Below, piece after piece: positions 1 to 6,593 of a DNA stretch of 38,518 nucleotides. The notes beneath the pieces were generated by a model. It did no database searches. It saw only the letters and a list, made by a program, of their open reading frames with translations, and was not told the origin of the DNA. Location of the stretch: the IMG/VR virus record IMGVR_UViG_3300008470_000198, positions 1 to 38,518 of that record. One strand, written 5' to 3'. The stretch is from a virus. Each line of letters starts with the position of its first letter. Position 1 is the stretch's first letter. A program made the position numbers and the translations under genes.

Positions 1-492
1 GCCACAACTTCCATCTGTCCCTGAAGAACCACTAGACCCTGAAGAGCCAGAACTTCCATCTGAGCCACTAGAACCAGAACTTCCATCTGAACCTGAAGAA
101 CCTGAAGAACCTGAAGATCCTGAAGAACCAGTCGCGCCAGTTATACTAACACCAGAACTTCCACTTGATCCCGAAGAGCCAGAACTTCCGTCTGAACCAC
201 TAGAACCAGAACTTCCATCTGAACCTGATGTTCCCGAAGAACCAGTCGCACCTGTTATACTAATACCAGAACTTCCACTTGAACCCGAAGAACCAGATGT
301 TCCTGACGACCCCGCACTTCCTGACGACCCCGCACTTATTAAATCGAAAATACTATTTCCTGAAACATATAATTCGTGAGTATATACCCCATGTACTTCA
401 TTTTCGTAAGGTTCCGCGCCTATATTGACAGTTGTTCCAGACGGAACATTTGGACTATCTATTTGTGTCCAATTTATCTTTTGTAAAGCCAT
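1..492 (-). CDS. Collagen-like tail fibre/appendage protein (partial, runs off window)
   Basis: The gene starts at the ATG at 490-492 and stays open through position 1 (164 codons), so the C-terminus lies outside the window. Residues 1-54 form a unique N-terminal domain (begins MALQKINWTQ, includes VHGVYTHELYVSGNS) of the kind that anchors phage fibres. From about residue 55 the protein is a Gly-X-Y repeat dominated by SSG, with GATGSSG and SDGSSG variants, so a collagen-like triple helix is expected. Collagen-like segments are common in phage tail fibres and appendages. A terminator separates it from the glutaredoxin cluster, so it has its own promoter or begins a new unit. The role as fibre is inferred from composition. 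Confidence 0.75.
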   Translation of the reverse strand, partial: MALQKINWTQIDSPNVPSGTTVNIGAEPYENEVHGVYTHELYVSGNSIFDLISAGSSGSAGSSGTSGSSGSSGSSGISITGATGSSGTSGSDGSSGSSGSDGSSGSSGSSGSSGVSITGATGSSGSSGSSGSSGSDGSSGSSGSDGSSGSSGSSGSSGTDGSCG

Positions 493-517
493 TTATTTGT
501 AGTTCTTACAAATAAAT
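491..517. repeat. Perfect 11-bp inverted repeat overlapping the start codon of the collagen-like gene
   Basis: The arms are 491-501 (ATTTATTTGTA) and 507-517 (TACAAATAAAT), with a 5-base loop GTTCT at 502-506. The left arm includes two bases of the ATG at 490-492. On the minus-strand transcript this would form a hairpin that ends inside the start codon, so it could sequester the start or be a protein-binding palindrome. Function is not known. Confidence 0.6.
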
Positions 518-518
518 A
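512..518 (-). promoter_or_regulatory. TATTTAT element upstream of collagen-like gene
   Basis: The minus strand reads TATTTAT 19 nt before the ATG at 492. It matches the element found 4-5 nt before five other starts, but the spacing here is longer and the site is embedded in the inverted repeat. Candidate late promoter or initiation signal. Confidence 0.3.
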
Positions 519-539
519 GTTTTAGTTTAGTTATAGGTA

Positions 540-570
540 AAAAAAAAGGGGGTATTAACCCCTTTTTTTT
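540..570 (-). terminator. Rho-independent terminator after the glutaredoxin cluster
   Basis: An A-run and GGGGG (548-552) pair with CCCC (559-562) and T8 (563-570) around the loop TATTAA. The structure is nearly symmetric, so it could work in both directions. It lies directly at the stop codon (569-571) of the glutaredoxin gene and would end the minus-strand unit 3071-569. Confidence 0.8.
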
Positions 571-838
571 AAAAATTCTGTTTGATAATTTTTATTATCT
601 CATCAAAATCTTGAAAATCTTCCCCGGGAATATAAACCAACCCGTTACCTTCATTATCTGTTTGTATAAATACAGTTGGTAACACATCATGGCCTGTTTG
701 AGAAACAACCCCTTCCCATAATGACCTATTTTGTGTGATTTCAATATCATTAAATGGGATTGAAAGTTTAGTTAATTTATCTTTTAATTCATTACAATGA
801 ACACAACCATTTAAAGAAAATATCATTAATTTATTCAT
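569..838 (-). CDS. Glutaredoxin/thioredoxin-like protein
   Basis: An 89-residue protein of typical glutaredoxin length. It has the redox motif C12-V-H-C15 after the first beta strand (MIFSLNGCVHC), and a cis-Pro region LPTVFI. In T4-like phages small thioredoxins/glutaredoxins supply electrons to ribonucleotide reductase or other host enzymes; no reductase is in this window, so the substrate is unknown. The ATG at 836-838 follows the stop of the AAA+ gene (846-848) by 7 nt, so the two are probably cotranscribed. It is the last gene before the terminator at 540-570. Confidence 0.85.
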   Translation of the reverse strand: MNKLMIFSLNGCVHCNELKDKLTKLSIPFNDIEITQNRSLWEGVVSQTGHDVLPTVFIQTDNEGNGLVYIPGEDFQDFDEIIKIIKQNF

Positions 839-845
839 ATTCTTT

Positions 846-1919
846 TTAAAATCCGACTGGTTTCGACGCTTTTGATCTATTTACATTTACTTCAATATTA
901 TAAATGTCGGCTAGTGTTAATTCTTCATCTGAAGTAACATTTTTTTTGAGATGTTTTAATAACTTGTTTGTACTGTCTACACTCAATTTTTCAAATTTAT
1001 GCTCACATATTAATCGACCTTTACGTAATAAAGCGGGGTCAATACTATTTTTATCCATATTAAATGTCGCAATTACTTGTATATTTAAACAATCGCCTAA
1101 AATACCGTCAGTTAAATTTAATAGGTTAGATACACCAGCTTGATTACTTGATCCAGCTCTATCACCAATTACTTGTTCGGCATCTTCTATTAATAATATA
1201 CTATCTCTATGGTCCATTAAAAATGGAATGAAAGATGGTTCAGATAAAGATTCTGCCATTGAAGGCGGAATAAAAAGGATGTCCTTATCTTTAATTAATT
1301 TAGTTAACATTTTAATATATGTTGTTTTTCCTGTGCCAGGCTCACCATGGAATAAAATAATACCTTTATCAGTTGGCGTGTTTAATCGTTCTACAATTGT
1401 GTTATGTAATTCGAGAAATTCTTTACCATAATTTAATTCGATATTACATTCAGGTATTGGTAAATCAAACTCTTCAGTTTCTAACCCACTTGAATCTGCT
1501 CTAACGAGATGAATATTAGATTTCTTGGACTCAACAATGAATTTAGAAAGTTTCTTAGGGTCTATTTGTTTATTAATATTTCCTTTATCAAAATTATATA
1601 TCATCTCAACAGAGATGAAATCTTCACCCTTCCTTTTATTTTGTTCAGTATGAAGTATAATTTCCATCTCTTTATTAACTAATAATCTTTTTTCGCTCTT
1701 TGAAATGTATTTTCCTTCTGAATCAAGTCGTACTTTTTCAACGAATTTTAATTCATTTATGAAATATTCAATAACTTCTTTTTTATAAAAAGTTTTAGTA
1801 ATTAACTTTGATGGGAGATTCCCGAACAAATAAATAAAATATTGTTCGCCAGGCAAATCATTTCCGTATATTCTTTCAAATAATTGAAGATTATCTGGCA
1901 ATTCTTTCATGTCTTTCAT
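846..1919 (-). CDS. AAA+ ATPase (BCS1/ClpX-like fold, function unknown)
   Basis: A 357-residue protein with a divergent N-terminal half and an AAA+ module in the C-terminal half. Walker A is GEPGTGKT (192-199), Walker B is ILLIED (241-246), sensor 1 is ATFN (284-287), and LLRKGR (297-302) carries arginine-finger-type residues. The order and spacing resemble BCS1/CDC48-type AAA proteins that remodel protein complexes. The N-terminal region (about 1-170) gives no recognisable domain and probably determines the substrate. A second ATG at codon 4 (MKELPDN) is an equally good start. It lies between a 94-residue unknown gene and glutaredoxin. Family assignment is firm, cellular role unknown. Confidence 0.85.
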   Translation of the reverse strand: MKDMKELPDNLQLFERIYGNDLPGEQYFIYLFGNLPSKLITKTFYKKEVIEYFINELKFVEKVRLDSEGKYISKSEKRLLVNKEMEIILHTEQNKRKGEDFISVEMIYNFDKGNINKQIDPKKLSKFIVESKKSNIHLVRADSSGLETEEFDLPIPECNIELNYGKEFLELHNTIVERLNTPTDKGIILFHGEPGTGKTTYIKMLTKLIKDKDILFIPPSMAESLSEPSFIPFLMDHRDSILLIEDAEQVIGDRAGSSNQAGVSNLLNLTDGILGDCLNIQVIATFNMDKNSIDPALLRKGRLICEHKFEKLSVDSTNKLLKHLKKNVTSDEELTLADIYNIEVNVNRSKASKPVGF

Positions 1920-1925
1920 GTACTA

Positions 1926-2210
1926 TTAATTTAATGAAATCATGCCGTATTCTTTTAAATCTAAAAAAACGGCACTTGTGTTGATTTTAAGTATTTCTTT
2001 TTTCTTCAGCGTTTCAAATTGTTCGATATTCAACGCAGGATCCCCATATTTTTCGAGATTATCCTTTGCCAATTCAATTACACTACCATAAAAATCACCT
2101 TCATCATCAATATTAAAATATTGACTTGCTTCCTCATTTGTTTCGAAGAATTTACGAATTTTCTGGACATAAATTAAGATTTCAGGTGATATTTTATCTG
2201 ACATTACCAT
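1926..2210 (-). CDS. Hypothetical protein, 94 aa
   Basis: Not recognised. A small, acidic, mostly helical-looking protein without Cys clusters or membrane segments. Two starts are possible: ATG at 2210 (MVMSDK) or ATG at 2204 (MSDKIS); neither has a Shine-Dalgarno, as usual for Bacteroidota-type genes. A TATTTAT element lies at 2219-2225, just upstream. Its stop (1926-1928) is 7 nt before the AAA+ start, so it is likely in the same unit, between the Dam methylase and the AAA+ ATPase. Confidence 0.7.
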   Translation of the reverse strand: MVMSDKISPEILIYVQKIRKFFETNEEASQYFNIDDEGDFYGSVIELAKDNLEKYGDPALNIEQFETLKKKEILKINTSAVFLDLKEYGMISLN

Positions 2211-2218
2211 TTTTCTAT

Positions 2219-2225
2219 ATAAATA
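2219..2225 (-). promoter_or_regulatory. TATTTAT element upstream of 94-aa gene
   Basis: The minus strand reads TATTTATATAG 8 nt before the ATG at 2210. Same element as at 5636, 6925, 22291, 35355 and 38379. It sits in the short gap after the Dam stop codon. Confidence 0.35.
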
Positions 2226-2228
2226 GGG

Positions 2229-3071
2229 TTAATAATTCATTATTAGTAATTCCGTGCCGATATTTTGTGGTTTCCCTACCTTTGCTGAGGCAGCCTTTGC
2301 AAATCCTTTAGATTCCCATCTATATTGGTCTTTTGGTAACCACTCCGATAGTTTAGGAAATTCATAATATGATAATCCAAACTTACCCTCAATATGATGT
2401 AACATACCACAAAGTCTTCCGTGGTCATCATCATCAAAATCATGGGCAGAATAATAATTTTCAGTTTTATAATATGGTGGGTCTAAGTAGTAGTATGTTT
2501 CAGGTGAATCGTATTTATCCATTACATTCTCAAAATCCATATTCTCAACAAAGGTTATATTATCAAAATGTTCTCTGAATTTTGGGTTTTTAAGTTTATC
2601 CATAAAGATTAGTACTTTACAACGATATTTCCCTTTATAATCAATATATTTAGATTTTTCAGGTTTTGATCCTGAGAAAACTTGTGTTAACACATAAACA
2701 TATTTACCCGCAATATCGAAATTTGGTTCATCACCGATAATTAAATCTGGGTCAAATACTTCTTTCTGACATTTATTGAATAATGGGGCATATTCAGGTG
2801 GTGTGTCTACTACACCCAATTGTTGACATGGGTACTTGTTTAATTCATCCCATAATCTATCATATTGTAATGAACATTTCATGAGATTTGCGTTTAACCC
2901 ATTAAAGTCGTTATAAACAACAGTTTTCAAATTTGGATACTTGGTTAAGTCCATGTTAAAAAACACCCAGAACATCCCTGAAAATGGCTCTACATAAGTT
3001 TCTATGTCATTAGGTATAAATGGTGCTATCCATTTACCGATTCTTGCTTTTCCTCCGATATACGATATCAT
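2229..3071 (-). CDS. dam: DNA adenine N6-methyltransferase, Dam/D12 class
   Basis: A 280-residue D12-class methylase. The N-terminus (MISYIGGKARIGKWI) is the conserved opening of the family, followed by the AdoMet-binding motif EPFSGM (28-33) and the catalytic DPPY (197-200) in YLDPPYYKTENYY. Such phage enzymes methylate adenine in short sites, which protects phage DNA from host restriction; T4 Dam acts on GATC. The recognition sequence cannot be read here. No cognate restriction endonuclease is next to it, so it is an orphan methylase. It is the first gene of the minus-strand unit ending at the terminator 540-570, divergent from the plus-strand module at 3124. Confidence 0.9.
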   Translation of the reverse strand: MISYIGGKARIGKWIAPFIPNDIETYVEPFSGMFWVFFNMDLTKYPNLKTVVYNDFNGLNANLMKCSLQYDRLWDELNKYPCQQLGVVDTPPEYAPLFNKCQKEVFDPDLIIGDEPNFDIAGKYVYVLTQVFSGSKPEKSKYIDYKGKYRCKVLIFMDKLKNPKFREHFDNITFVENMDFENVMDKYDSPETYYYLDPPYYKTENYYSAHDFDDDDHGRLCGMLHHIEGKFGLSYYEFPKLSEWLPKDQYRWESKGFAKAASAKVGKPQNIGTELLIMNY

Positions 3072-3123
3072 ATTATATTTTAAGTTTCATAATTAATGTG
3101 TAAATGAAATATACCTAAAAATA

Positions 3124-3156
3124 TTGATAAAACGAAATTATTTGTATATATTTTTG
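3124..3156 (+). promoter_or_regulatory. Bacteroidota-type promoter, plus strand
   Basis: TTG at 3124-3126, a 22-nt spacer, and TATTTTTG at 3149-3156 match the Flavobacterium consensus TTG-(17-23 nt)-TAnnTTTG. The -7 box ends one base before the ATG at 3158-3160, so the mRNA would be leaderless or start inside the gene. It suggests early transcription by host polymerase. Confidence 0.5.
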
Positions 3157-3157
3157 T

Positions 3158-3315
3158 ATGGGATGTTCAAATTGTAAAAAGAAAAAATTAGAAAAAGTTA
3201 TAAAGTCTAAGAGTAAAACAATATTCGAAGGTGACCGGGTAATTACTTGGTTAATTATCGCAGGTTCTTTTTAGGGTTATATGGTGGATACGCTTTAAAC
3301 ACAGACATATTCTAA
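3158..3315 (+). CDS. Small CxxC membrane protein, frame broken at a T5 run
   Basis: As written, the ATG at 3158 gives 38 residues (MGCSNCKKKK...IAGSF) and stops at TAG 3272-3274. If one T is added to the run 3268-3272 the frame continues as LGLYGGYALNTDIF and ends with TAA at 3313-3315, which overlaps the next start ATG by one base (TAATG). The restored 52-residue protein has an N-terminal CSNC pair, a lysine-rich stretch and one membrane helix (TWLIIAGSFLGLYGGYAL). The exact junction with the next gene argues that the longer frame is the real one. The break is either a sequencing indel or a -1 frameshift; the site is not a canonical X XXY YYZ heptamer. Function unknown. Confidence 0.55.
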
Positions 3316-3956
3316 TGAAGAAAAAATGGAAATATTTCATTATACTCTTCTGTAATAAGAAGAAGGTTAGAGTCTTGCATAAGTGTATGACTAAGAATAC
3401 TATATATGATGCCTGGCACGAATTTAAGACTGAAGAAAAACCACCATACGTTAAATTACAAGGTGGTAAACGAAGACAAGACCTAAAATATGAATTAGGG
3501 CTAATATTCCCTAATAATAGATGGTCTAAACCAACATACATCAGAGATGAACTTGGTCGAAATATTGAAGCTGAATTAATTGACGATAAATTTAGAATTA
3601 AGTTATTAATTCCTTATTGGGATGAAGAGAAAATATACGATTTTGATAATAAGAAAAGAATAAGATATCATGAGATGATGGGTATTATTCTTAAAGTTGA
3701 AGAAATTGGACAGATATTCACGTTAAATAATAAACTGTTCTTACAGGTTGAAGATAAAGTTAGAATGTTCGGTAATAAAAATATATTGGATGCTAATCGA
3801 TTATTTGATATCGTTAAATCAGATTTACTTAAAAGAGGTGTAAGTAATTTTATCTTCGTTAAAGATATTTCGACCAAACAAAGAAGTAATTTATATAAAA
3901 TGCTTGAAGGGATGGGATATAAGAGAACTGAATTATTTAGACATTACTCTTACTAA
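3315..3956 (+). CDS. Hypothetical protein, 213 aa, plus strand
   Basis: Not recognised. The protein is basic and rich in Lys, Ile and aromatic residues, with a lysine-rich hydrophobic N-terminus (MKKKWKYFIILFCNKKK) that could be a short membrane-interacting segment, or the true start may be a later Met such as MTKNTIYDAW. Its ATG overlaps the frame-restored stop of the preceding small membrane protein, so the two form a two-gene plus-strand unit read from the promoter at 3124-3156. It converges with and overlaps the minus-strand gene 3937-4209 by 20 bases at the 3' ends, with no terminator in between. Opposite orientation to the structural genes suggests early expression. Confidence 0.7.
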   Translation: MKKKWKYFIILFCNKKKVRVLHKCMTKNTIYDAWHEFKTEEKPPYVKLQGGKRRQDLKYELGLIFPNNRWSKPTYIRDELGRNIEAELIDDKFRIKLLIPYWDEEKIYDFDNKKRIRYHEMMGIILKVEEIGQIFTLNNKLFLQVEDKVRMFGNKNILDANRLFDIVKSDLLKRGVSNFIFVKDISTKQRSNLYKMLEGMGYKRTELFRHYSY

Positions 3957-4209
3957 GGGTGAATGTGTAATTCGTAATCCCAATTTTTACTGAAAACGTT
4001 TCGATAATTTCATCAAGTTTAATATGTGCTTTGAGAGTAAAGTACTTATACAGTCGATTGAAGTCATAAGAATTCAACATAAAGGCCACACTAGTTTTTT
4101 CAGAGTCTAAATTTACTTTTTCAAGTAAATCGGATATTACCGCCATTTGTGTTAATATATTACCCTTTCTTTGTACTTGTTCTTGTGTTTGCTCCTGTAC
4201 CTTTTCCAT
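3937..4209 (-). CDS. Hypothetical protein, about 90 aa
   Basis: Not recognised. Starting at the ATG 4207-4209 the protein opens with a Gln/Glu-rich segment (MEKVQEQTQEQVQRKG) and continues with a compact alpha/beta-looking domain. A TTG two codons upstream is a less likely start; in-frame TAA lies just before that. It overlaps the preceding gene (ending at 4160) by about 50 bases in another frame and overlaps the 3' end of the plus-strand gene by 20 bases. Conserved-looking composition and normal codon use support a real gene. Confidence 0.6.
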   Translation of the reverse strand: MEKVQEQTQEQVQRKGNILTQMAVISDLLEKVNLDSEKTSVAFMLNSYDFNRLYKYFTLKAHIKLDEIIETFSVKIGITNYTFTLSKSNV

Positions 4210-4396
4210 ATCCAAATATTACGCTCAACTTCTTTAAAAGTGTTATTTTTTCTTTAGGTGTTTCAATAAACATTTTTGATTTATCGATTGCTAAAATTTC
4301 CTTAATTTGTTTTTTCTTTCGTATCTCCGTCTTCTCCCGATCCTTGATTATCTCCGAGTTCAATTTTTCCAGTTCCCTGTTCACTTGATAGGCCAT
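4160..4396 (-). CDS. C-terminal part of the frame-broken gene 4160-4790
   Basis: This frame reads MAYQVNRELEKLNSEIIKDR at its start, but that part overlaps 95 bases of gene 4302-4790 and uses codons rare elsewhere (CGG, AAG-ACG-GAG). The downstream part (QIKEILAIDKSKMFIETPKE, then KITLLKKLSVIFGYG) looks like genuine coding sequence. Removing one A from the minus-strand A6 run (plus T6 at 4310-4315) joins it to the upstream gene as ...DTKEKQIKEILAID..., giving one protein of 209 residues over 4160-4790. A separate overlapping gene remains possible. Function unknown. Confidence 0.45.
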   Translation of the reverse strand: MAYQVNRELEKLNSEIIKDREKTEIRKKKQIKEILAIDKSKMFIETPKEKITLLKKLSVIFGYGKGTGANTRTSTKKG

Positions 4397-4790
4397 AGTT
4401 GTCTGTGTTTTTGTTTAAAATTTCCTTTACTTCATCAAGAGATGAGTTTTTAAATATAGTTTTTAATTCATCAACTCTTTTATTAAATAAGTCGAATTTT
4501 TCTTCCTCTTCTTTATTTGTTTTTATGACTGCGTTTGCGTACTCAAAAACCTTATCATAACCGTCCTCTGTTCCTATGGATACTAATGATATTAATTTTT
4601 CCCCACCTGGTTGTTCATCCTGAATTTTTATTGAAAATGGTGGTTCAGGTTTACCTGTTTCAAGAGTAGGAATGTTTTCATGTTTCCATTTAAATGGTAA
4701 TTTAAGGTCAAGACTAACATTTCCTTTAATCTCTCTAAGTGAAAAGAAATGTGGCTGTAACCCTTTGATTTCGTTATATACGTCTCCCAT
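4302..4790 (-). CDS. Hypothetical protein, 162 aa as written (probably 209 aa after frame repair)
   Basis: Not recognised. The N-terminal domain (MGDVYNEIKGLQPHFFSLRE) has a beta-rich pattern, followed by a helical segment (FDLFNKRVDELKTIFKN) and a low-complexity Gly/Asp/Glu-rich stretch that ends in KEKTN. The stop at 4302 directly follows an A6 run; a one-base deletion there continues the frame into the 4160-4396 reading frame. Its ATG (4788-4790) lies 2 nt after the stop of the small membrane protein gene 4793-4978, so it is in the same transcription unit. Confidence 0.65.
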   Translation of the reverse strand: MGDVYNEIKGLQPHFFSLREIKGNVSLDLKLPFKWKHENIPTLETGKPEPPFSIKIQDEQPGGEKLISLVSIGTEDGYDKVFEYANAVIKTNKEEEEKFDLFNKRVDELKTIFKNSSLDEVKEILNKNTDNYGLSSEQGTGKIELGDNQGSGEDGDTKEKTN

Positions 4791-4792
4791 AA

Positions 4793-4978
4793 TTAAAATA
4801 TTGTTATAATTGATGTGATAATGTATGCTGTCGAAGCATATGATAACACAGTCTCGTAAATGTTTAGTGTGATTTGTTCTGGGTTAGGTTGTCTTATATT
4901 CATTATAAAACCGAAAATATGTTTAAGGTCAAATAATATCGCTAATACTAAAACAAAAGTTAATAAATTACTTATCAT
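4793..4978 (-). CDS. Small membrane protein, 61 aa
   Basis: Two predicted membrane helices: residues about 3-24 (NLLTFVLVLAILFDLKHIFG) and 44-61 (YASTAYIITSIITIF at the very C-terminus), joined by a short polar loop. No conserved family recognised. It overlaps the end of the histone-like gene by 11 bases (ATG at 4978, preceding stop at 4968). Size and topology would fit an accessory envelope or lysis protein, but it is not in the lysis cluster, so no role is assigned. Confidence 0.65.
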   Translation of the reverse strand: MISNLLTFVLVLAILFDLKHIFGFIMNIRQPNPEQITLNIYETVLSYASTAYIITSIITIF

Positions 4979-5150
4979 GTTTTTTAATTTCTTCTAATAT
5001 TTCCTTACGGAATGGCCCAATAAGGTTTTTTATGTCTTGTGCGTATTTCCTAGCTCTAATCGACGCACTACGATTTCCTTTGTTGAATACCTTTCCTGTA
5101 TCTACCGACATTTCTTCTACAAGTCTTTTAATTTCGTCTAATGTTTGCAT
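4968..5150 (-). CDS. Histone H1/Hc1-like DNA-binding protein
   Basis: A 60-residue basic, helical protein. The central pattern GNRSASIRARKYAQDIKNL followed by FRKEILEEIKK matches the histone H1-like Hc1 family found in Chlamydia and in many Bacteroidota, where the typical core is a Lys/Gly turn followed by (A/S)xRARK and a second helix. Such proteins bind DNA without sequence specificity and compact it. In a phage it could help condense genome DNA or reshape the host nucleoid. It lies in a run of small genes expressed from the minus strand. The family call rests on motif recall, the role is inferred. Confidence 0.65.
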   Translation of the reverse strand: MQTLDEIKRLVEEMSVDTGKVFNKGNRSASIRARKYAQDIKNLIGPFRKEILEEIKKHDK

Positions 5151-5181
5151 TTTCTTTCGATTTTAATACCAATATACAGAA

Positions 5182-5631
5182 TTAATTTAGTTTTTTCAAG
5201 TTTTTATCAAAGATATTATAGAAATCTGTAAATGTTTCTAACTCTCTAGAAGTTTTAACTTTACTGAAATCGAATAAGTATGAAAAATATTCCGATAATA
5301 TTGAAACTTTATCTTCATCATCACTTGAGTAAAACCCTTTATAAAAGAAATACCACACATAATCATATGATGTGGTGGACGCTGAAGGGGTGAACACAAT
5401 CCTTTCATGTTCAAAATTTGATATGATTTTATTTAAACACCAAGTAAAATGACTACCCATGTCATCTTGAGTAATAACAACATCCGAGCCTAAATAAGTT
5501 TCATCTATTAAACTAAGTAGGGCTAATATAAAATCACAATATAACTCGGAATTTTCTCGAATTATATTGTTCTCATTATACCATAAATTAGTTTTTTGGT
5601 GATAATCTTCTAATGTGAGTTTCTCATTCAT
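5182..5631 (-). CDS. Hypothetical protein, 149 aa
   Basis: Not recognised. Acidic protein rich in Tyr, Phe, Ser and Asp, with no membrane segment and only two Cys. Helical segments are likely (ELYCDFILALLSLIDETYLG). The start at 5629-5631 is marked by a TATTTAT element ending 4 nt upstream. The gap to the next gene upstream (5671) is 39 nt and polypyrimidine-rich on the minus strand (CCTTCTTTTTCCCCCTTTTT), without a clear hairpin. Confidence 0.7.
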   Translation of the reverse strand: MNEKLTLEDYHQKTNLWYNENNIIRENSELYCDFILALLSLIDETYLGSDVVITQDDMGSHFTWCLNKIISNFEHERIVFTPSASTTSYDYVWYFFYKGFYSSDDEDKVSILSEYFSYLFDFSKVKTSRELETFTDFYNIFDKNLKKLN

Positions 5632-5635
5632 TAAG

Positions 5636-5642
5636 ATAAATA
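5636..5642 (-). promoter_or_regulatory. TATTTAT element 4 nt before 149-aa gene
   Basis: The minus strand reads TATTTATCTTAATG. The element and spacing are the same as at 6925-6931. Candidate phage late promoter (giving a near-leaderless mRNA) or translation signal. Confidence 0.45.
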
Positions 5643-5670
5643 TACAGATAAAAAGGGGGAAAAAGAAGGG

Positions 5671-6483
5671 TTACTGAGTTTTATCAGTATATCCAGCCAT
5701 TTGTTTCATCCTAAGTATCTCGCCTGCAACAGCGCCTTCACCAGGTCTATTTTTATTATCTTTGGTTTTTGTGTTGACAGGGACAGATTCTTTATTGTAT
5801 ATTGGTTCTTCCTCATAAGCTTCTTTTCGTTTCTCAGAATTATCGAGGATATCTTTTCCAACGGTACTCTTTGGGTTAACGACATTAGCATATTCGTGAG
5901 AATTACCCATTTTTGCTGACCCCACTAATGATAATTTAGCTCTTTCTTGGAAATTCTTTGATGGTGTTTGTTGGTAAGTTAAATCAGCTGAGTTACGGCC
6001 TCTTTCTGCCGCAACAACTTCATCTTCTTCAGAAGTGTTTTGTGCAGCCACTTTTTCTTCACCTTTACCATATTGTTCCATATCTTCACCATCAGGTTGT
6101 TCTTCACCATCAAATGATTGGAGGTAATTCTTAATCTTTTTTTCGACCATTTTTAATGCGTCGTTATTTTCTTTTCCACTATCTTTTATTGCTTTGTTAG
6201 TAACATCAAGTCCTGGAACACCTTTTGTTGTTGGTGTCATATTATCTTTTGCTGTTGTACCATCGTTGTCAACAGATTCCTTTATCGTTTTCGTTAAGAA
6301 CGCAGCCATTTCAGCTTCAGTAAGTGTTACAGTTTTTTTAGTCGATTCATTCATTTTTTTAAGTTTTTTTGAAAATTCTTTACTTTTAGGTGTGTCACAT
6401 ATCTCGTCTTCACTACCTAAAATCATGTCGTCGGATTTATCATCCACAGTAGGGTCTGATTCAAACATTGCTTGACCAAACAT
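5671..6483 (-). CDS. Acidic phage protein, C-terminal part of frame-broken gene 5671-6920
   Basis: From the first ATG (6481-6483) this gives 270 acidic, low-complexity residues rich in Glu, Asp, Lys and Asn, with a helical part near residue 45-70 (TVTLTEAEMAAFLTKTIKES). The frame is open upstream to 6613 without a Met and reads like coding sequence (YDIDVDTQGDENSLVLLIRI). A one-base insertion at the minus-strand GG (plus 6614-6615) joins it to gene 6594-6920, giving one protein of 416 residues. Similar acidic proteins of T4-like phages occur in the prohead core or are virion-associated, but there is no motif to prove this. Confidence 0.6.
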   Translation of the reverse strand: MFGQAMFESDPTVDDKSDDMILGSEDEICDTPKSKEFSKKLKKMNESTKKTVTLTEAEMAAFLTKTIKESVDNDGTTAKDNMTPTTKGVPGLDVTNKAIKDSGKENNDALKMVEKKIKNYLQSFDGEEQPDGEDMEQYGKGEEKVAAQNTSEEDEVVAAERGRNSADLTYQQTPSKNFQERAKLSLVGSAKMGNSHEYANVVNPKSTVGKDILDNSEKRKEAYEEEPIYNKESVPVNTKTKDNKNRPGEGAVAGEILRMKQMAGYTDKTQ

Positions 6484-6593
6484 ATTTGATGCTTCACCAT
6501 TATCCTCAACTTCATCTATTTCTTTTGAGAATTCATCGTCATTCGTTGAAATACGAATTAATAATACTAATGAATTTTCATCACCTTGTGTAT

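Noticed and set aside
2218-2225. Exact TATAAATA (T4 late promoter) on the plus strand at 2218, 11855, 22290 and 35354
   Set aside because: In that direction it would transcribe antisense to the upstream minus-strand genes with no plus-strand gene to serve. The sense reading TATTTATA before minus-strand starts is more sensible.
3262-3275. Canonical -1 frameshift heptamer at the T5 run
   Set aside because: The zero-frame codons TCT TTT with preceding T do not fit X XXY YYZ because the P-site codon cannot re-pair; no stimulatory structure is evident.
5701-5919. Various open frames of 60-105 codons antisense or out of frame to other genes (for example 904-1143, 5701-5919, 6950-7267, 11897-12214, 25905-26213)
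   Set aside because: They lie wholly within better-supported genes, have unlike codon use and no own start context; AT-rich DNA gives many such frames.
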